From Chrysochromulina tobinii (Eukaryota > Haptophyta > Prymnesiales > Chrysochromulinaceae), in contig JWZX01001722.1 in the NCBI GenBank assembly GCA_001275005.1, positions 1 through 11,440 of the forward strand: 11,440 nucleotides of DNA, read 5' to 3'. Numbering within the stretch: position 1 is the stretch's first letter; each line of letters starts with the position of its first letter. Shown here piece by piece: positions 7,396 through 11,440 of this stretch. The notes under the pieces were generated by a model. That model had not been told where the DNA came from. It made no database searches and was given only the letters and a program-made list of their open reading frames with translations. Made by a program: the position numbers and the translations under genes.

Positions 7396-8856
7396 ATGAC
7401 AGCTTTCGCGCTTGCTGTGCTGGCGTGTGCAGCTCTTCCGCGCAACCTCACCGAGCATTATCTGCCAGTACCTCTCGACCACGCGGCGCCATGGAACGGC
7501 CGAACACTCTCGTTGCGGTACCTGATGGACACATCCTACCTCACACGAGACGGGCCGCTGATCACATACACCGGAAATGAGGCCGACATCGAAGGGTTTG
7601 CCGCAAACTGTGGCTTCCTCTGGGTGCTCGCAAGACGCTTCGGCGGCGCCGTAATTTTCATAGAAGAGCGCTACTATGGGAAGTCGTTGCCAGTGCCAAT
7701 TGCTGGCGAACACGAATATGCCTTCCTCTCGTCGGCGCAGGTGGTGGAAGACTTTGCTGTTGCCTTGTGGACGCTGAGACGCCAGGTCAATGCCACCAAG
7801 GTTGTGGCCGTGGGCGGCTCATATGGCGGTATGCTTACGGCGTGGCTGCGCAAGCGGCACCCCGATTTGGTCAGTGCCGCCCTCGCCAGCTCTGCGCCAG
7901 TCGTTGGCTTCGCGTCGACACTTATGGAGAAACAGCGTGCCGCAGACTTTTATGCCATCACTGAGAGCGCGTACCCATGCAGCGAGACGCTCGGAGCCGC
8001 ATTCCGTGCGCTCTGGGCGGCCCCAGCGGACGCGTGGGAGCGGCTCGGTGATGACTTTGGCCTGTGCTCCAGCAGCCGCATCCACAACGCCACTAGCCTC
8101 GAAGCGCTCGTAGGATTTCTGCAGCAGCAGCTGAGCGACCTTGCCTTTGCGAATTACCCGTACCCAGTGGGCGACATGCCCGCCAACCCCGCGGCCTATG
8201 CTTGCTCGAAGACGCGCGCCACTGCCGCCCACCGACCCACGCCCCAAGCATCGGGCGTGGCCAACAGTGAGCCTCCGACTCCGACTCCAGCAGCGGATGG
8301 CTGGCTGCCGCTGCGCGATGCGCTCACGTGGCGTTACCTTCCGGCCGGCGGCTGCATCGCTCTGCGCGGCGCGTTCTCCGCATACACGCCCGGCTTCCTG
8401 CCAGGCGCGTGGACCTTCCAGCGATGCACGGACCTCGTAATGGCCTTTGAGGTTCGCGACTCGAGCCGTATGTTCCTTCGCTGTGGCGCCGACGGCTTCA
8501 GTGCCAACTGCGCAGCCGCCGGGCTCGATGCGCTGCGCTCCTTTTGCGCCGCTGAGTTTGGTGTGCAGGTGCCCGATGCGGCGCGGCAGCAGGCCGTCTG
8601 GGGCCAAAACTGGACGCGCGCCAGCGGAGGCAGCCGCATCATCTTTAGTAACGGCGATCTGGACCCGTGGGGCTACGGCGGTGTTGACGACGACGTGCAG
8701 GCGCACGACGACGATCCCGACCGGCCAGTGGTGCTACACATTGCCAAGGGCGCGCACCACCTTGACCTGCGTGCACCCGACCCAGCCGACCCGCCCTCGG
8801 TCGTCATCGCCCGCGAACAAGAGACCGCGGTGCTCGCAAGGTGGCTCGACATGTAA
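7396..8856 (+). CDS. Peptidase family S28 serine carboxypeptidase (PRCP/DPP7-like), secreted or lysosomal
   Basis: S28 enzymes cleave after proline near peptide termini (Pro-X carboxypeptidase, dipeptidyl peptidase 7) and work in lysosomes, vacuoles or outside the cell. The 486-residue protein matches the usual family length. It starts with a short hydrophobic signal peptide (about residues 1-14, MTAFALAVLACAAL). The conserved LDH..PWNGRTLSLRY opening, the CGFLWVLARRFG and EERYYGKSLP blocks and the nucleophile motif GGSYGGM with Ser 142 follow. Later come FQRCTDLVMAF, FSNGDLDPWG with catalytic Asp 423, and KGAHHLDLR with the catalytic His at 454/455. The triad is therefore intact. Family members usually read LDPWS and AEHRYYG, where this protein has LDPWG and EERYYG. 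N-glycosylation sites include NLT at 17 and NAT at 132. A Thr/Pro-rich insert lies near residues 275-298. A GTG at 7393 is in frame, but the ATG at 7396 is the eukaryotic start; an in-frame stop lies at 7387-7389. No introns are seen. Exo- versus dipeptidyl specificity cannot be decided here. Confidence 0.93.
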   Translation: MTAFALAVLACAALPRNLTEHYLPVPLDHAAPWNGRTLSLRYLMDTSYLTRDGPLITYTGNEADIEGFAANCGFLWVLARRFGGAVIFIEERYYGKSLPVPIAGEHEYAFLSSAQVVEDFAVALWTLRRQVNATKVVAVGGSYGGMLTAWLRKRHPDLVSAALASSAPVVGFASTLMEKQRAADFYAITESAYPCSETLGAAFRALWAAPADAWERLGDDFGLCSSSRIHNATSLEALVGFLQQQLSDLAFANYPYPVGDMPANPAAYACSKTRATAAHRPTPQASGVANSEPPTPTPAADGWLPLRDALTWRYLPAGGCIALRGAFSAYTPGFLPGAWTFQRCTDLVMAFEVRDSSRMFLRCGADGFSANCAAAGLDALRSFCAAEFGVQVPDAARQQAVWGQNWTRASGGSRIIFSNGDLDPWGYGGVDDDVQAHDDDPDRPVVLHIAKGAHHLDLRAPDPADPPSVVIAREQETAVLARWLDM

Positions 8857-8879
8857 TCGTGTGTAGGAGCTCTGTGCTA

Positions 8880-8892
8880 CCCCCCCCCCCCC
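8880..8892 (+). repeat. Poly-C tract after the peptidase gene
   Basis: An uninterrupted run of 13 C lies 23 bp after the peptidase stop codon, in the likely 3' untranslated region. Its length may be inexact, because homopolymers are prone to sequencing error. Confidence 0.8.
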
Positions 8893-8971
8893 GTAGTCGT
8901 CTACGTGGCGTCGCGCCGCTTGCGTAAGTTCCTAACGACCTTAAGCGACCTCACTTTGATACGGCGCATAC

Positions 8972-9012
8972 GCCTCTACCTCTCTAGGGTGCCTCTACCT
9001 GGATCCTGGTAG
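8972..9012. repeat. Short direct repeat and imperfect palindrome around a BamHI-like site
   Basis: GCCTCTACCT occurs at 8972-8981 and again at 8991-9000. The second copy merges into an 18-bp near-palindrome at 8995-9012 (CTACC, GGATCC and GGTAG with two T spacers). It lies between the peptidase 3' end and the phosphatase relic. No function can be assigned. Confidence 0.45.
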
Positions 9013-9030
9013 ACGCTCTGTGCACCCGCA

Positions 9031-9531
9031 CCTTACGGCCTCTGCAAATTTTCGGAGACTGCTCCGCCACTCAACCTCCATCATCCCCGTGGGGTGCGCT
9101 GGGTGACACCCGGGCAGGCACGCTCCTTCGAGACATGCTATCATCAAAGAAGAGCATCTCGTCGTATCCTGTCAGATGAGAGAGGCGGCTGTCGCCCGAT
9201 TTGAAGTTGCGGCCGTCCGGGTAGTCCTCTGTGAAGCACATCAAAGATGATTTTCATCGCCGCACGTCACTCTGCTCCGCTATCGTGGTGTGTCGGCAGA
9301 CGAAGCCACAGCAACCATGAACGCCATCGTGCACCTCCAGCAGCGCGATCAGCGCACCTGGAAACATACGAATGACGCGATTGCCGCTGTACACGCCAGT
9401 GACGCCTTCGCCACGCATTGAGGTGGTCTCCACGAGTGACGCTGTCGGCTGAAGGCATGTCATACAGCTCGTGCATCTCGGCACATATCAAGATTAAGCA
9501 CGACGAGTGAAGGGATATCGGTCAGCAACAT
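9031..9531 (-). pseudogene. Decayed MDP-1-like HAD phosphatase (Acid_PPase family) relic
   Basis: No long frame exists here, but collinear pieces of a magnesium-dependent phosphatase-1-like protein can be read on the minus strand in changing frames. Motif I piece PSLVVLNLDMC is at 9513-9481, and EMHELYDMPSADS at 9479-9441. RGEGVTGVYSG continues into MFPGALIALLEVHDG at about 9415-9324. The motif II piece VAVASSADTP (9315-9286) is followed at once by a TAG. RAAMKI continues into LQIGRQPPLSSD at 9263-9171. The motif IV piece TGYDEMLFFDDSM is at 9172-9134, VTQRTPRG at 9107-9084 followed by TGA, and the C-terminal piece EVEWRSSLRKFAEAVR at 9078-9031. At least five frame changes, internal stops and missing stretches rule out one protein. 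The expected DxD nucleophile reads NxD (Asn codon 9495-9493). Family identity rests on remembered conserved wording of algal MDP-1-like proteins and the order of HAD motifs. Small introns are unlikely, since sequence is missing rather than added. Confidence 0.78.
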
Positions 9532-9833
9532 TGATGGTCGAGGGTTCCGATGACCGCGGCCCTAGCAGCTACCATGTACTGAACAGTACGCGACAGGGGC
9601 GCAAGAGAGCAAGGGGCAGGGAGGCCCTTGAATAGAGGCCGCTTACACGAACAGAGAAGCGGCATGCCAAAAAAGAGATTCGAGCCGGAAAGGCAACCTT
9701 CATTACCGGGTATGAATACCCGGTACACACAGCACGTAAGCAGCACATTCACAGATGCACGGTTCATATTACTGAACTTGAAACCTTCGGTAGATCGTGG
9801 CGCGCCGCCTCGGGCAGCGCCGCCGAGCGCAAA
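9532..9833. other. Upstream region of the APE2 gene
   Basis: These 302 bp separate the N-terminal end of the phosphatase relic from the APE2 start codon and should hold the APE2 promoter and 5' untranslated region. The APE2 frame has a stop at 9633-9635 and no ATG before 9834. Two short palindromes are visible: GTACTG-aa-CAGTAC at 9576-9589 and a perfect one at 9704-9725. No tRNA or conserved peptide was recognised. Confidence 0.55.
9704..9725. promoter_or_regulatory. Perfect 22-bp palindrome upstream of APE2
   Basis: TACCGGGTAT at 9704-9713 is followed by a GA spacer and then its exact reverse complement at 9716-9725. It sits about 108 bp before the APE2 ATG. A ten-base perfect arm is rare by chance, and its position suggests a binding site for a dimeric transcription factor or a hairpin in the leader RNA. 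The function is inferred only. Confidence 0.4.
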
Positions 9834-11400
9834 ATGGCATCGGCGGCCCGCCGAGGTCCGAGCGCTAGGGCCGGCTCTTCGAGCGCTTCGATGCACTGCG
9901 TGTCGGACTCATCGCACCCACCGTCTGACGCGTCACGTCTGAAAATCACCTCATGGAACATCGGCCTGCGCGGGCTCGAGCGTATGTGCAGCTCTTCTGA
10001 CGAAAGCGGTGCCGCCGACACGCATGGAATCACGAGACGGCTCGGCTTTGGCTCGCTTGCAGGCATGCTGCGCGCTCTCGACGCAGACGTCGTGTGCCTC
10101 CAGGAGGTCAAGGTGAAACAGCTTGGAGCTCCTGAGCGCGCGATTGCGCTCGCCGAGGGTTACGATTCGTACTTTAGCCTCTGTCGCACACAAACACCCT
10201 CAACATCCTATGGCCGTTATGCTGGCGTGGCCACCTTTGTGCGCAGTCGCTGCCTCGCGCACCGTGCGGAGGAGGGGGTCACGGGCGCCCTTGTGAGTTT
10301 GGGGCCTACTGCGGACCGCGAGGGCCTTGACGGCGAGGGTCGCTGCGTCGTCACGGTCATCGGCGATCTGGCCATCGTCAACGTGTACGTGCCTGCAGTA
10401 ACCTCGGACGACCCAGTGCAGGCGGAGAAGCGCGCTCAGTTCAAGGCTGCGTTCCTCGTCGCGCTGGAGCGACGGTGCAAAGACTTCCTGTACCAGGGGC
10501 TGCGCGTGCTATGCATCGGCGACTTCAACATCACGCCCGCACCCATCGACAGCGCGCGTGAGCTTGAGCATGGATCAGCCGCCCCGTCACCACGCTCGTG
10601 GTCGCGAGAGTGGCTGCGCGCGCTCACGAAACCCTCGGCCGCGGCGCTCGAGCAGGGCGCGCCCTGTTTCGTCGACGCCTTCCGAGCGCTCCACCCGACG
10701 GCGCGCGAGGCGTACACTTGCTTCCACGTGGCGGCAGGTGCCGACTCGTTCAACTTTGGATCACGCATCGACCTCGCGCTGCTCGTACCGCCGCCACTGC
10801 TGCCCTCCGGCGCGCTGTCGGGCCCCGCGTGGACAGGAGGCATCGCCGCGTGCGCCCGTGATGGCGGGGGGGGCGCCGGGGGCGCTGCGAGTAGCGCTGG
10901 CCGCGCGCGTACCGATGAGATCCGTGACGGCGACGGCGATGATGATGAGGGCGACGATGATGAGGGCGACGATGATGAGGGCGATGATGGCCCCGGCCGA
11001 GACGACGGCGGTGACGACAACGGCAACGGCAACGGCGAGGGTCATGACGACGGCAACGGCGGCGGCCGTGTGCCTCCTTCTCGTGTGCCTCCTTCTCGTG
11101 TGCCTCCTTCTCGTGTGCCTCCCTCTCGTGTGCCTCCCTCTCGTGTGCCTCCCGTTAGACTACTCGCCTGCGGCATAGACACCGAGCTGCAAGGAAGTGA
11201 TCATCAGCCGCTGTGGCTCACGATCGACGGCGTGTCGCTGCCGGCCTTCGCTCCGCGCCCGCCGCCGCTCGCGAGCAGCGTCCGGCTCGGCGGGCAGTCC
11301 ACATTAGCAGGCTTCTTCAAGGGCACACCGACCGTGTCCTCCTCGTCCTTCTCGTCGTCATACGCCTCATCGTCAGCGATTACGGCGTCCGCGCCCGCGC

Positions 11401-11440
<40 letters not shown>
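9834..11440 (+). CDS. APEX2: AP endonuclease 2 (APE2/ExoIII-type EEP nuclease), 3'-partial
   Basis: APE2 is a class II AP endonuclease/3'-5' exonuclease and 3'-phosphodiesterase of base-excision and ATR-linked repair. About 535 codons are visible without a stop; the frame leaves the window. ATG 9834 has A at -3 and G at +4. The second in-frame ATG at 9891 has a weak context and would remove residues 1-19, which are basic and Ser/Ala-rich and could be a mitochondrial or plastid presequence. Motifs in order are ITSWNIGLRGL (Asn 42), DADVVCLQEVKV (metal Glu 91), SYFSLCR, YAGVATF (Tyr 129), EGRCVVTV, NVYVP, GDFN (Asp 230, Asn 232) followed by the APE2-type PID, SRIDLAL (Asp 313) and GSDHQPLW (Asp 456, His 457). 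All catalytic residues are present. A canonical PIP box QSTLAGFF (488-495) marks APE2 rather than APE1; a GRF zinc finger would be expected beyond the edge. About 120 extra residues, rich in repeats, split the core between Asp 313 and His 457. Confidence 0.9.
10935..10979 (+). repeat. 15-bp minisatellite encoding Gly-Asp-Asp-Asp-Glu
   Basis: Three consecutive 15-bp units (GGC GAT/GAC GAT GAT GAG) encode a strongly acidic tract inside the insertion in the APE2 nuclease core. A fourth, degenerate unit and Gly/Asp/Asn-rich sequence follow. Confidence 0.85.
11067..11153 (+). repeat. 15-bp minisatellite encoding Arg-Val-Pro-Pro-Ser
   Basis: Five full 15-bp units (CGT GTG CCT CCT/CCC TCT) run from 11067 to 11141, with a partial sixth to 11153. 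The first three read CCT and the next two CCC at the same synonymous position, which points to recent stepwise expansion. The array lies about 15 residues before the catalytic SDH of APE2. Confidence 0.9.
11391..11440 (+). repeat. GCGCCC hexanucleotide repeat encoding Ala-Pro
   Basis: A near-perfect GCGCCC run reaches the window edge and is read as (Ala-Pro)n in the APE2 frame, about 25 residues after the PIP box. It may continue past the window. Confidence 0.85.

Noticed and set aside
7819-8706. 295-codon minus-strand frame
   Set aside because: It is the shadow of the S28 peptidase gene.
9541-9620. Possible tRNA-like segment near GGGTTCCGA
   Set aside because: No full cloverleaf, anticodon arm or acceptor pairing could be drawn.
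9522-9896. 124-codon minus-strand frame upstream of APE2
   Set aside because: It overlaps the relic start and the antisense of the APE2 N-terminus; no recognisable domain or conserved wording.
11067-11153. Regular repeats considered as a CRISPR-like array
   Set aside because: The units are 15 bp, directly adjacent without spacers, and coding in frame.
10558-11178. Plus-strand frame ending in a hydrophobic VCLLL repeat resembling a membrane segment
   Set aside because: It is the RVPPS minisatellite read one frame off. The APE2 frame has catalytic motifs on both sides.

Overview
This window looks like nuclear DNA from a GC-rich, gene-dense, intron-poor single-celled eukaryote, most likely an alga or other protist. 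The evidence is a PDZ domain joined to an STE-type protein kinase, a pentatricopeptide-repeat (PPR) protein, a secreted S28 serine peptidase and an APE2-type repair nuclease, all with long alanine-, proline- and glutamine-rich low-complexity stretches. No bacterial operon structure or Shine-Dalgarno pattern is visible. A haptophyte-like alga would fit, but the lineage cannot be settled from this sequence.

Layout. (1) Positions 1-3591, plus strand: a PDZ plus STE20-like kinase whose frame is open to the left edge, so its N-terminus lies outside. (2) 3592-4061: a short convergent intergenic region. (3) 4062-6983, minus strand: a P-class PPR protein with a long disordered C-terminal tail. (4) 6984-7395: a divergent promoter region holding an inverted-repeat pair bounded by TTAA (possible MITE) and small upstream ATGs. 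(5) 7396-8856, plus strand: an intact S28 (Pro-X carboxypeptidase/DPP7-type) serine peptidase with a signal peptide. (6) 8857-9833: a gap with no intact gene. Its centre (about 9031-9531, minus strand) is a decayed copy of an MDP-1-like HAD phosphatase. Recognisable motifs lie in the right order but are scattered over all three frames, with stops and a lost nucleophile. (7) 9834-11440, plus strand: an AP endonuclease 2 (APE2) homologue running off the right edge, with an intact catalytic set, a canonical PCNA-binding box, and a large repeat-rich insertion inside the nuclease core.

The genes do not form a pathway. They look like ordinary neighbours in a compact genome, alternating convergent and divergent. 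The most informative hidden signals are the phosphatase relic, the APE2 core insertion made of two different 15-bp minisatellites, the TTAA-bounded inverted repeat next to the peptidase start, and a perfect 22-bp palindrome upstream of APE2. I saw no convincing novel defence, mobile or biosynthetic system.
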